Assembly (NCBI GenBank): GCA_900754755.1
Contig: CAAEEC010000170.1
Coordinates: 1-6,035, forward strand
Source of the DNA: Clostridia bacterium
GTDB lineage: Bacteria > Bacillota > Clostridia > Christensenellales > Aristaeellaceae
DNA: 6,035 bases
Reading direction: 5' to 3'
The position numbers and the translations under genes were made by a program. A model generated the notes under the pieces. The model made no database searches, was not told the DNA's origin, and saw nothing but the letters and a program-made list of their open reading frames with translations. Shown piece by piece: positions 1 through 5,374 of the stretch (positions are counted from its first letter, which is position 1; the number at the start of each line of letters is the position of its first letter).

Positions 1-822
1 CAGCGTTTCGATGGTCGCGTCCCGCTCCTGAAGCTGCTGCTGCAACTGCGCGATGGTCCCATCCGGGTCGCCCGCGCCTGCTTCCAATTCGCGGATGCGC
101 GCTTCCAGTTCGAGAATATAGGCGTCTTTTTCCTCGATGGTATCGTTCGCGCCGTCGAGCTGGGTTTGCAACTGGGTGTTGGTGGTCGAAAGATCGTTGA
201 TGCGCTGGTTCAGCGTGGAAATTTGCTGGTTCAAATCGAAAATGGTCGCATTGGCACTGGTCAATTGCGCCTGCGCGGCCAACAGTTGGTTGGTGCGCTC
301 GGTGAGCACGCGGCGCAGATAGGAAATGACCACGGAATTGCCGCCGCTGGAGGCCAGCATATTTTCCAGATCCTGGATGCGCTCGCGCGCAAGCGAGAGA
401 TCCTCTTTATACTGCTGCAAATTGCTCACCGTGGCGGAAAGCGAAGAAACCCGCCTGCGCGCATACGCGAGGTCGTCCTTCGCCTCGGCCAGTTCCGCGA
501 AATTGGCGTTGTACGATTCTGTCATCACATTGAGCTGCGCCTGCACGGTGTTCAATTCCTCCGTGAGGGATGCGATGCGCGCGAGCAGCTGGGCATTTTC
601 CAGCAACAGGCGCGTATTCTGGATATCCGTCAGGCGTTTTTGGATAGCGAGCAGGCGGTATTCTTCTTCCGATTGCGCCAACCGCTCGTTGAGCTCCGAA
701 AGCGCCTCGTCCATATCCGATGGCAGCGGGGCGCCCAGCGCATCCCCATCCGCCAGAGCGCACGGCGTGAGCGCCAGCAAAATCAGCAGCGCGGCGAGCG
801 CCATGGACAAGGTTCTTTTCAT
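1..822 (-). CDS. Secreted coiled-coil protein of unknown function (partial, C-terminus outside window)
   Basis: The frame is open for 274 codons from the ATG at 822-820 to the left edge, so the C-terminus is missing. The start is set by an AGGAGGTGG ribosome binding site about 8 bases upstream. Residues 1-24 look like a Sec signal peptide: a KR pair at 2-3, a hydrophobic core, and a signal peptidase I site after A-L-A (residue 24). Cys21 is preceded by Pro and does not form a proper lipobox. After an acidic linker, residues ~35-157 are Leu/Gln/Glu-rich with heptad-like spacing, as expected for a long coiled coil. A flexible S-S-G-G-N-S break (158-163) follows, then a second coil (~165-247), a G-A-G-D-P-D-G break (249-255) and the start of a third coil. 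No catalytic domain is visible. An envelope or spacer role, for example in front of a cell-wall enzyme domain, is inference; the deciding domain may lie beyond the edge. It is divergent from the DUF378 gene. Confidence 0.85.
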   Translation of the reverse strand, partial: MKRTLSMALAALLILLALTPCALADGDALGAPLPSDMDEALSELNERLAQSEEEYRLLAIQKRLTDIQNTRLLLENAQLLARIASLTEELNTVQAQLNVMTESYNANFAELAEAKDDLAYARRRVSSLSATVSNLQQYKEDLSLARERIQDLENMLASSGGNSVVISYLRRVLTERTNQLLAAQAQLTSANATIFDLNQQISTLNQRINDLSTTNTQLQTQLDGANDTIEEKDAYILELEARIRELEAGAGDPDGTIAQLQQQLQERDATIETL

Positions 823-916
823 TTCTAAGCCACCTCCTATTTCACACTTTCCTTCTCTTAGACGGATGAATGGCCGCAAATATCCCGAGAAAAGATTAAT
901 TTTTCATGAATTTGGG

Positions 917-930
917 TTTGGCTTGCCAAA
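917..930. promoter_or_regulatory. Perfect inverted repeat, possible operator in divergent intergenic region
   Basis: TTTGGC-TT-GCCAAA is a perfect 6+2+6 inverted repeat in the 165-bp region between the coiled-coil gene (minus) and the DUF378 gene (plus). It ends about 57 bp upstream of the DUF378 start. No convincing sigma-A promoter could be placed beside it for either gene, so a role as repressor or activator site is only a suggestion. Confidence 0.3.
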
Positions 931-987
931 TGCTGGGCACAATGGAATCGCACACGCCGAAAGGCAACATGTAAGGAGGAAGTATCC

Positions 988-1200
988 ATGCTGGATCGTA
1001 TTTCCCTGGTCGTCACCATCGTTGGCGCCATCAATTGGCTGCTGGTGGGATTGTTTCAATTCGATTTGGTCGCCTACATTTGCGGTGGCCAGGCGGCCGT
1101 GATCAGCCGCGTGATTTACACCATCGTGGGCATCGCAGGCCTGTGGTGCATTTCGCTGCTGTTCCGCGAGCGCGACCGCGTGCGCAACCCGGAAACCTAA
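988..1200 (+). CDS. DUF378 family small membrane protein
   Basis: A 70-residue protein with two predicted transmembrane helices (residues ~5-27 and ~37-59), separated by a short loop containing F-D-L-V and G-G and followed by a charged tail rich in R, E and D. The order D-R-I-S-L near the start, G-A-I-N-W-L-L-V-G-L-F in the first helix, V-I-Y-T-I-V-G-I-A-G in the second, and the length match the DUF378 family (function unknown). The start is supported by an AGGAGG site at 974-979, 8 bases upstream of the ATG. The TAA stop is followed within 10 bases by a strong terminator, so the gene is probably transcribed alone. Members of this family are common in Firmicutes. No biochemical role can be assigned from sequence. 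Confidence 0.9.
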   Translation: MLDRISLVVTIVGAINWLLVGLFQFDLVAYICGGQAAVISRVIYTIVGIAGLWCISLLFRERDRVRNPET

Positions 1201-1209
1201 AGCAAAGCA

Positions 1210-1244
1210 AAAAGCCCGCGCCATTTTTTGTGGCGCGGGCTTTT
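1210..1244. terminator. Bidirectional rho-independent terminator
   Basis: AAAAGCCCGCGCCA (1210-1223) pairs perfectly with TGGCGCGGGCTTTT (1231-1244) around a 7-base loop. The GC-rich core is flanked by A residues on one side and T residues on the other, so it works as an intrinsic terminator in both directions. It lies 9 bp after the DUF378 stop on the plus strand and 9 bp after the thiT stop on the minus strand, serving the two convergent genes. Confidence 0.9.
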
Positions 1245-1253
1245 GATATAGCG

Positions 1254-1832
1254 TTATTTCGCGAGATCCTCCGCCAGCCAGTAGCGCTTGAGGGGCTTAT
1301 ACGTAAGCACAGCGACGAGGGCGGTGATGATGGTTTCGGGCAGCATATAGCCGCCGTTGTACACCAGCGAATACATGGGGGAAGCCAGCCCCATCTCGTT
1401 GGGCCACAGCGCGTCCCAAATGATCCAGCCGGAAATGAAATGGCAACCGAAGCGCAGGGCGAACGTGAATACAATGCCCACCACGATGGAGACGAGGCGG
1501 TTTTTGATCACGCCGTTGAAGCAGGCGGAAAGGCCGATGACGGTAAACGCAATGGTGTAATCGAGCAGCACGATGCCCACCGCCATGATGAAATTGGTGG
1601 CGTACTGCACGTTGCTCACGCCCAGGATGAGTTGCAACACGCTATACACAAACGCGGTGAACAGGCCCCATTTGGTGCCATAGCGGTGCGCGATGATCAC
1701 CAGCGGCAGCATGCTGCAAATGGTGATACCGCCGCCATACGCCCACGGTGCGGTAAACGGGAACATGCTGAGCACTGTGCCAATGGCGATCATGATAGCG
1801 CTCTCAACGAGCCTGCGAGTGGACTTTCCCAT
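1254..1832 (-). CDS. thiT: ThiT, substrate-binding component of ECF-type thiamine transporter
   Basis: A 192-residue, very hydrophobic protein with about six membrane helices, the usual size for ThiT (YuaJ family). ThiT binds thiamine in the membrane and works with a shared EcfA/EcfA'/EcfT energising module, none of which is encoded in this window. Family signatures seen: a P-W-A-Y-G-G-G stretch (~29-35) leading to L-P-L-V-I-I-A-H-R-Y-G-T-K-W-G (~42-56), the L-L-D-Y-T-I-A-F motif (~89-96), R127/H131 followed by S-G (134-135), and Y-S-L-V-Y-N-G-G-Y with E166 near the end. The start at 1832 is chosen because AAGGGAGG lies just upstream (core 1840-1845). A longer in-frame start at 1910 would sit inside the riboswitch and has no ribosome binding site. 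The gene is expressed from its own promoter through a TPP riboswitch and ends at the shared terminator. Confidence 0.93.
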   Translation of the reverse strand: MGKSTRRLVESAIMIAIGTVLSMFPFTAPWAYGGGITICSMLPLVIIAHRYGTKWGLFTAFVYSVLQLILGVSNVQYATNFIMAVGIVLLDYTIAFTVIGLSACFNGVIKNRLVSIVVGIVFTFALRFGCHFISGWIIWDALWPNEMGLASPMYSLVYNGGYMLPETIITALVAVLTYKPLKRYWLAEDLAK

Positions 1833-1906
1833 AAAAAAACCTCCCTTAAGATGGCTGCCACGGGAAAGCGGCGCGAACGCGACATCTACTTGGAAGGCGG
1901 ATGAGG
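1833..1906 (-). promoter_or_regulatory. Candidate expression platform: terminator-like hairpin overlapping the thiT Shine-Dalgarno
   Basis: Read on the minus strand between aptamer and thiT ATG, CCUUCC (1892-1897) can pair with GGGAGG (1840-1845), which is the thiT Shine-Dalgarno core, with one G-U pair. Inside it AGAUG (1883-1887) pairs with CAUCU (1849-1853). The outer stem is followed immediately by seven U residues (1833-1839) and then the ATG. The fold could therefore end transcription, hide the ribosome binding site, or both. This comes from pairing by eye; no energy calculation was done. Confidence 0.5.
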
Positions 1907-1996
1907 ACAATTCCTACGCCGGCATTACCCGGATCAGGTTCCAGGGTTCCGAACCGCCAGGTTCGGTCTCAGCCGGCTTGCGCCAGCACCCCTTGC
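1907..1996 (-). ncRNA. TPP (THI-element) riboswitch aptamer
   Basis: On the minus strand the hallmark segments occur in the right order: GGGGUGC, then a short GCAA-capped stem, CUGAGA (1967-1972), ACCC, and CCUGAUCCGGGUAAUGCCGGCGUAGGAA split around 1912-1938. The 5' GCAA (1993-1996) and 3' UUGU (1907-1910) close helix P1. An optional extra helix is present: CCGAACC and GGUUCGG pair around a UGGC loop (1949-1966), at the position of the variable P3a stem. The RNA senses thiamine pyrophosphate and normally turns its gene off when TPP is high. It lies directly between the thiT promoter and the thiT gene, so it controls thiamine uptake. Confidence 0.96.
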
Positions 1997-2011
1997 TTCA
2001 ATGCACAAAAT

Positions 2012-2040
2012 ATTTTACGCGCGCGCCACGCGGCTGTCAA
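2012..2040 (-). promoter_or_regulatory. Sigma-A promoter of thiT riboswitch transcript
   Basis: On the minus strand a consensus -35 TTGACA (2035-2040), a 17-bp very GC-rich spacer and a -10 TAAAAT (2012-2017) are present. The expected transcription start is about 2004-2006, less than 15 bases before the first riboswitch helix, as expected for a leader whose aptamer starts almost at +1. Confidence 0.85.
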
Positions 2041-2069
2041 GTGACAAAATGTTTTCGCCGTGCTAAAAT
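2041..2069 (+). promoter_or_regulatory. Promoter of thiN (extended -10)
   Basis: The plus strand has GTGACA (2041-2046, five of six consensus bases), a 17-bp spacer and TAAAAT (2064-2069) preceded by TGC, an extended -10 element. The start point would be near 2076, about 30 bases before the thiN ATG. Its -35 box abuts the -35 box of the opposing thiT promoter. Confidence 0.72.
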
Positions 2070-2072
2070 ATA

Positions 2073-2084
2073 GGTTGATCAACC
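2073..2084. promoter_or_regulatory. 12-bp perfect palindrome over the thiN transcription start
   Basis: GGTTGATCAACC is its own reverse complement. It lies between the thiN -10 box (2064-2069) and the ribosome binding site (GGAGG, 2094-2098), covering the predicted start point near 2076. Such a position suits a repressor operator. The site could also be chance; there is no second copy in the window. Confidence 0.35.
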
Positions 2085-2106
2085 ATCACATACGGAGGAA
2101 CTTGCC

Positions 2107-2751
2107 ATGGACGCGAAAACGGGAACCTGCTGGATCATTGGCGCGGGAGAATTCACGCCGCGCGGCTTCTCTCGCGCGGCGGAAGATTTTGTGATCGCCG
2201 CGGACGCGGGGCTGAAGCACCTGGAAGCGCTGGGCCTCGCGCCCGATTTGCTGGTGGGCGATCTGGATTCGCTGGGCAAAGCGCCGGAAGGCCTGCCCCT
2301 GTTGCGCCACCCCGTGGAAAAGGACGATACGGATATGGAACTGGCGCTCAACGAGGGCGCGACGCGCGGCTACCGGCGCTTTTTGCTCTATGGCGGCTCG
2401 GGCGGGCGCATAGATCACTTTTTGGCCAATTTGCAGCTCATCGCGCACGCCAGCCGCGAAGGCTTGACGGCCATTTTGGTGTGCCCGGATTTCAATGCCT
2501 ATGCAGTGACGGACGACACGCTCCGCTTGCCCGGCGCGCCCAAGGGCACGCTGCTCTCGGTATTTTGCCTGGGGGAGGATGCGCAGGGCATTTCCCTCAG
2601 CGGCCTGAAATACCCCTTGAACAACGCGCGCCTCACGGCGTTCCATGCGCTGGGCGTGAGTAACGCGCACACGGGCACGCCGGTGGAAATTTGCGTGCAA
2701 AGCGGCACGCTATTGGTGCTGGATTACGCGCCTAGCGGCATCAAAGGCTAA
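2107..2751 (+). CDS. thiN: Thiamine pyrophosphokinase
   Basis: A 214-residue cytosolic enzyme that transfers pyrophosphate from ATP to thiamine to give TPP directly. The length and motif order fit the bacterial family: A-A-D-A-G at 31-35, G-D-L-D-S at 51-55, H-P-V-E-K-D-D-T-D-M-E-L-A at 68-80 (metal/ATP-binding acidic cluster), and G-G-S-G-G-R-I-D-H at 96-104, which forms the nucleotide-binding part of the N-terminal catalytic domain. The C-terminal beta domain that completes the thiamine site follows from ~130, with G-L-K-Y-P-L near 166 and G-V-S-N-A near 183. The start is fixed by GGAGG at 2094-2098, 8 bases upstream. In many Firmicutes thiN lies beside rsgA and rpe; here it is instead divergent from thiT, which supports a thiamine salvage role. 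No TPP riboswitch precedes it. It converges on the GH32 gene with only 3 bp between stops. Confidence 0.93.
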   Translation: MDAKTGTCWIIGAGEFTPRGFSRAAEDFVIAADAGLKHLEALGLAPDLLVGDLDSLGKAPEGLPLLRHPVEKDDTDMELALNEGATRGYRRFLLYGGSGGRIDHFLANLQLIAHASREGLTAILVCPDFNAYAVTDDTLRLPGAPKGTLLSVFCLGEDAQGISLSGLKYPLNNARLTAFHALGVSNAHTGTPVEICVQSGTLLVLDYAPSGIKG

Positions 2752-2754
2752 AAC

Positions 2755-4146
2755 CTATGCAAAAGCGAGCGCCCACAGCGTGCCGCGGCACGCGCCGTTT
2801 GCGCTTTGCACGGAGGCAACGCGTGCCTCTCCGGGATACGCGGCGCTGGATAGCACGGCTTCGCCATTGTTGACAAATACTTCCACGCTGCACGCGTCCA
2901 CAAACACATCCAAAATCAGCTTGCCGTCCCTGGGCGGAACATTGGCCGCCGCCCAGGGCTGTTTTTCTTTCGCGCCGCCGGGGCCCATGGAATAGGCGCA
3001 GGCGCTGCGGTCCACGCGCAGGATTTCGCTCGCGGCGTCGTATTCGATCAAGAACCCATCGAGCAGGCGGATTTCCAGCTTGCCGTCCTGTTGGGGCGCG
3101 AATTCCACTTCCAGCTCGCACGCGTTGGGGCACGCGGCATGGAACTCCCCTGCGAACGCGCGCGCATCCCGGCGCAGTGAACGCACCTCGCGCGCGGGGC
3201 GCGAAAGCAGCTTGCCATTTTCCCAAGATAGCTCGCGCGGCAGGGTCATCGTGTTCGCCCACAGGTGCCCCAGGCGGTGGGTGGGCGCTTCGTGATCCCA
3301 GGAATGCATCCAGGCGATCAGAATGCGGCGGCCATCGGGCGCGAGCGCGGTTTGCGGGGCATAGAAGTCCAGGCCCAAATCAAGAGCCTCCATGCGCCCC
3401 TCTGCTAGCCACACCGCCGTTTGGCTGCCGGGAAAACGCAGCCCGTCCATCGGCAGGCCCATTGCGCAGGCGATGTACACTTCATGTCCATCGAGCGCAA
3501 AGCAATCCGGGCATTCGAGCATCTCACCAACGCCTTCCACCGGCTTGCCCGCAAACGTCCAGTGGAGCAGGTCGGGGGAATCGTAGGCCAGCAACTGCCC
3601 GCCTTTTTCCCCGCGCGAAGCCATCACCGCGCGATACCCGCCGGGCACGGCAAACAGCTTGGGATCGCGAAAGTCCACCGAAGACGCGCCCTCGAGCAAA
3701 TCTCGCGAGCGGATCACGGGGTTTTCCGGCCACTTGCGCAAGGCGAAGCCACCGTCGCTTTCGGCGATGCACTGCTGCTGCACGCTCTTTCCATCCGCCG
3801 CGCGGGAAACGCCGGTGTACATCAGATAGAGCTTGCCCTTTTGCTCGAGCGCCGTGCCGGAAAAGCAGCCCAGCGCGTCGAAAGGCGCGTCCGGCGCCAG
3901 CACGTCGCCGTGCCATTGCCAGCGCAAAAGGTCGTTCGAAGTCCAGTGCCCCCAGTGCATGGGGCCCCATACGGTATCATAGGGATGGTGCTGGCAATAC
4001 AGGTGATATTGCCCCTGATAATGGATAAATCCGTTGGGATCGTTGATCCAGCCCACCGGCGCGCTGGCGTGGTACAGGGGTCGGAACTGTTCGTTCGCCC
4101 TGGCGGCGTTTTGCGCCACATATTCGTTGGCGTTTTGCAATGTCAT
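2755..4146 (-). CDS. GH32 beta-fructosidase (sucrose-6-phosphate hydrolase / invertase type)
   Basis: A 463-residue glycoside hydrolase of family 32, which cleaves terminal beta-fructofuranosyl bonds in sucrose, sucrose-6-phosphate or fructans. All three catalytic landmarks are present: W-I-N-D-P-N-G with nucleophile D36, F-R-D-P with transition-state stabiliser D161, and the E-C-P-D motif with acid/base E211. W-G-P-M-H-W-G-H (60-67) and the F-S-G-T strand (95-98) are also typical. The five-bladed propeller occupies roughly residues 22-320, and a shorter C-terminal beta-sandwich the rest. There is no signal peptide, so it acts in the cytoplasm on imported sugar. The start is set by GGGAGGTG (core 4157-4162) 10 bases upstream, inside the 19-bp gap after the UroD-like gene, so the two are co-transcribed. 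The length is slightly below typical ScrB/SacA. The exact substrate cannot be decided: no PTS or ABC sugar transporter is in the window. Confidence 0.93.
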   Translation of the reverse strand: MTLQNANEYVAQNAARANEQFRPLYHASAPVGWINDPNGFIHYQGQYHLYCQHHPYDTVWGPMHWGHWTSNDLLRWQWHGDVLAPDAPFDALGCFSGTALEQKGKLYLMYTGVSRAADGKSVQQQCIAESDGGFALRKWPENPVIRSRDLLEGASSVDFRDPKLFAVPGGYRAVMASRGEKGGQLLAYDSPDLLHWTFAGKPVEGVGEMLECPDCFALDGHEVYIACAMGLPMDGLRFPGSQTAVWLAEGRMEALDLGLDFYAPQTALAPDGRRILIAWMHSWDHEAPTHRLGHLWANTMTLPRELSWENGKLLSRPAREVRSLRRDARAFAGEFHAACPNACELEVEFAPQQDGKLEIRLLDGFLIEYDAASEILRVDRSACAYSMGPGGAKEKQPWAAANVPPRDGKLILDVFVDACSVEVFVNNGEAVLSSAAYPGEARVASVQSANGACRGTLWALAFA

Positions 4147-4165
4147 GGAAAAAGCACCTCCCGCG

Positions 4166-5224
4166 TTAGTAGCGCCCCACCCGTTTCACTGTATCCAGAA
4201 TGGCGCGGAAATTTTCCGCGCTCACCGAGTTGGGAATGGAATGATCTGAGGAAAAAATGTATCCCCCGCCCTGCTTGAGCGCGGGCACCAGCCGCTCGAT
4301 TTCCGCGATGATCGCGTCCTTCTGATCCCACAGCACCGCGTTGATGCCGCCCTGCAGCACCAGTCTATCGCCATACTTTTGCTTGAGTAGCAAGGAATCC
4401 ATGCCCGCTTTCACTTCGAGAGGGTTGAGCGCGTCCACGCCGGTCACGAGGATATCGTCCATCAGGCTCATCACATCGCCGCAGGAATGCAGGTTGGCGT
4501 AGACGCCCTTCTGGTGCGCCCAGCGAACCGCGCGCGCGTGCACCGGTTGCAGCAATTCGCGGTACAGCCGCGGGGAAAAGAACGTGGTGCCTTTGTAGCC
4601 CATATCGTCCGGCCAATAGATCGCGTCGAAGGTGTAGCCCGCGTCCCACAGCATATCAAAATGCGCGATGCACATGTCCAGATACGTATCGAACATATCG
4701 CGCACCCACTCGGGCTCCTCCATCATGGCGATGAGGATGGTTTCCGTGCCTGCCATCCAGGAATGCGTCACGTCGAAACCAAACCAGAACCCCGCCTGGA
4801 TCCAGCGGCCCTCCGCCTGCCAGCGCGGATATTCCTTTTGTAGCTGTTCCCAAGGGATGCGCGAGCGATCCGGCTGCATGCGCGATTTGGCCTCCGCCCA
4901 CGCTTCGGGCGTGGTGACCTTATAATCCAGGAATTCGGGCGTGGAATCCTCGTGCTTGAACTGTTTCATGGTCACGCCCCAGGGGGAAGTGGAAATGACA
5001 TAGCGATCGGTTTCTTCGAGAATCTTTTCGGGATAGCGCGGGGAAATATCCACACCGATGGTTTCCACCTTATCCGCGCCGAAGTACTCGCGCCAGTCCG
5101 CGTTTGCGGGCATGCCTTCCCGCCGCCAGCGCGCGAGCGTGCCGTTCCACGGGGAATCGGTGATTGGCACCCGATCTGCCTCTTCGTGCCGGAACGCGCG
5201 CAAAAATCGCTCCTTTGTGGTCAT
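4166..5224 (-). CDS. Uroporphyrinogen decarboxylase-like / MtaA-type methyltransferase family protein
   Basis: A 352-residue TIM-barrel protein of the URO-D superfamily, which holds haem-pathway UroD and cobamide-dependent methyltransferases such as MtaA and CmuA. It starts M-T-T-K-E-R-F-L-R-A-F with R-V-P-I near residue 18-21, as is usual in the superfamily. It carries W-P-D-D-M-G-Y (204-210), F-S-P-R-L-Y-R-E (216-223) and the metal-site motif L-H-S-C-G-D (H246, C248). The distal Cys ligand typical of MtaA/MtbA is absent; the equivalent stretch reads S-S-D-H-S-I-P-N (H328). It is unlikely to be housekeeping HemE, because the Arg-rich N-terminal substrate loop of HemE is not evident. The start at 5224 is preferred over 5242 because GGAGG (5232-5236) is 7 bases upstream of it. 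It is the first gene of an operon with GH32. Paralogues of this kind often sit in carbohydrate loci with unknown function, so the substrate is open. Confidence 0.83.
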   Translation of the reverse strand: MTTKERFLRAFRHEEADRVPITDSPWNGTLARWRREGMPANADWREYFGADKVETIGVDISPRYPEKILEETDRYVISTSPWGVTMKQFKHEDSTPEFLDYKVTTPEAWAEAKSRMQPDRSRIPWEQLQKEYPRWQAEGRWIQAGFWFGFDVTHSWMAGTETILIAMMEEPEWVRDMFDTYLDMCIAHFDMLWDAGYTFDAIYWPDDMGYKGTTFFSPRLYRELLQPVHARAVRWAHQKGVYANLHSCGDVMSLMDDILVTGVDALNPLEVKAGMDSLLLKQKYGDRLVLQGGINAVLWDQKDAIIAEIERLVPALKQGGGYIFSSDHSIPNSVSAENFRAILDTVKRVGRY

Positions 5225-5259
5225 GCCATCGCCTCCATCCATTCTTTTGTGGCACGTCC

Positions 5260-5288
5260 ATTATACCGCACAATCGCGCGCTTGAAAA
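5260..5288 (-). promoter_or_regulatory. Promoter of the UroD-like/GH32 operon
   Basis: On the minus strand a perfect -10 TATAAT (5260-5265) lies 17 bp from TTTTCA (5283-5288), which matches four of six -35 consensus bases. The predicted start near 5253 leaves a leader of about 30 bases. The weak -35 overlaps a palindrome, which suggests regulated use. Confidence 0.72.
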
Positions 5289-5296
5289 GCTTTTCA
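5283..5296. promoter_or_regulatory. 14-bp perfect palindrome overlapping the -35, candidate operator
   Basis: TGAAAAGCTTTTCA is perfectly self-complementary and covers the -35 hexamer of the UroD-like/GH32 promoter. Its outer TGAAAA/TTTTCA arms resemble LacI/CcpA-family sites, but the centre is GC instead of the usual CG. A sugar-responsive LacI-type repressor is a reasonable inference; no regulator gene is in the window. Confidence 0.5.
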
Positions 5297-5374
5297 CTGC
5301 CTCTGTGCAAAATAATCGTAACCCATCCGCTCTTTCGCAATGCATAACGCCATCGGGCGCGCCGCGCAAATTTT

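Noticed and set aside
745..822. Lipoprotein signal for the coiled-coil protein (Cys21)
   Set aside because: Pro precedes the Cys, where lipoboxes need a small residue such as Ala or Gly; a signal peptidase I site A-L-A fits better.
137..1102. Plus-strand open frames over the coiled-coil gene and into the 823-987 gap
   Set aside because: The minus strand carries a continuous 274-codon frame with signal peptide and strong ribosome binding site; the plus frames have no recognisable protein features.
1035..1904. 289-codon plus-strand frame across DUF378, the terminator and thiT
   Set aside because: It runs through a strong bidirectional terminator and opposite thiT, is His/Asp/Gly/Arg-rich and has no family resemblance.
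1833..1910. Upstream in-frame ATG for thiT at 1910
   Set aside because: It would translate the riboswitch aptamer end and expression platform and has no Shine-Dalgarno; the ATG at 1832 has a strong one and matches the ThiT family start.
1949..1966. Perfect 7-bp hairpin CCGAACC/GGTTCGG as an independent terminator or operator
   Set aside because: It lies inside the TPP aptamer at the variable P3a position and has no T tract, so it is explained by the riboswitch.
3177..4278. Long plus-strand open frames across the GH32 gene
   Set aside because: They lie opposite a full GH32 gene with intact catalytic motifs, show Arg/Pro/Ala-rich low-information protein, and have no ribosome binding sites. 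They are a by-product of GC-rich codon use.
5225..5242. Upstream in-frame ATG for the UroD-like gene at 5242
   Set aside because: The added residues M-D-G-G-D-G are encoded by the Shine-Dalgarno region of the downstream ATG, which is correctly spaced and begins the conserved T-x-x-E-R-F motif.
5297..5374. Terminator after the GH29-like gene
   Set aside because: GC-rich self-complementary patches (GGCGCGCC) are present, but no stem followed by a T run in the minus direction could be built.
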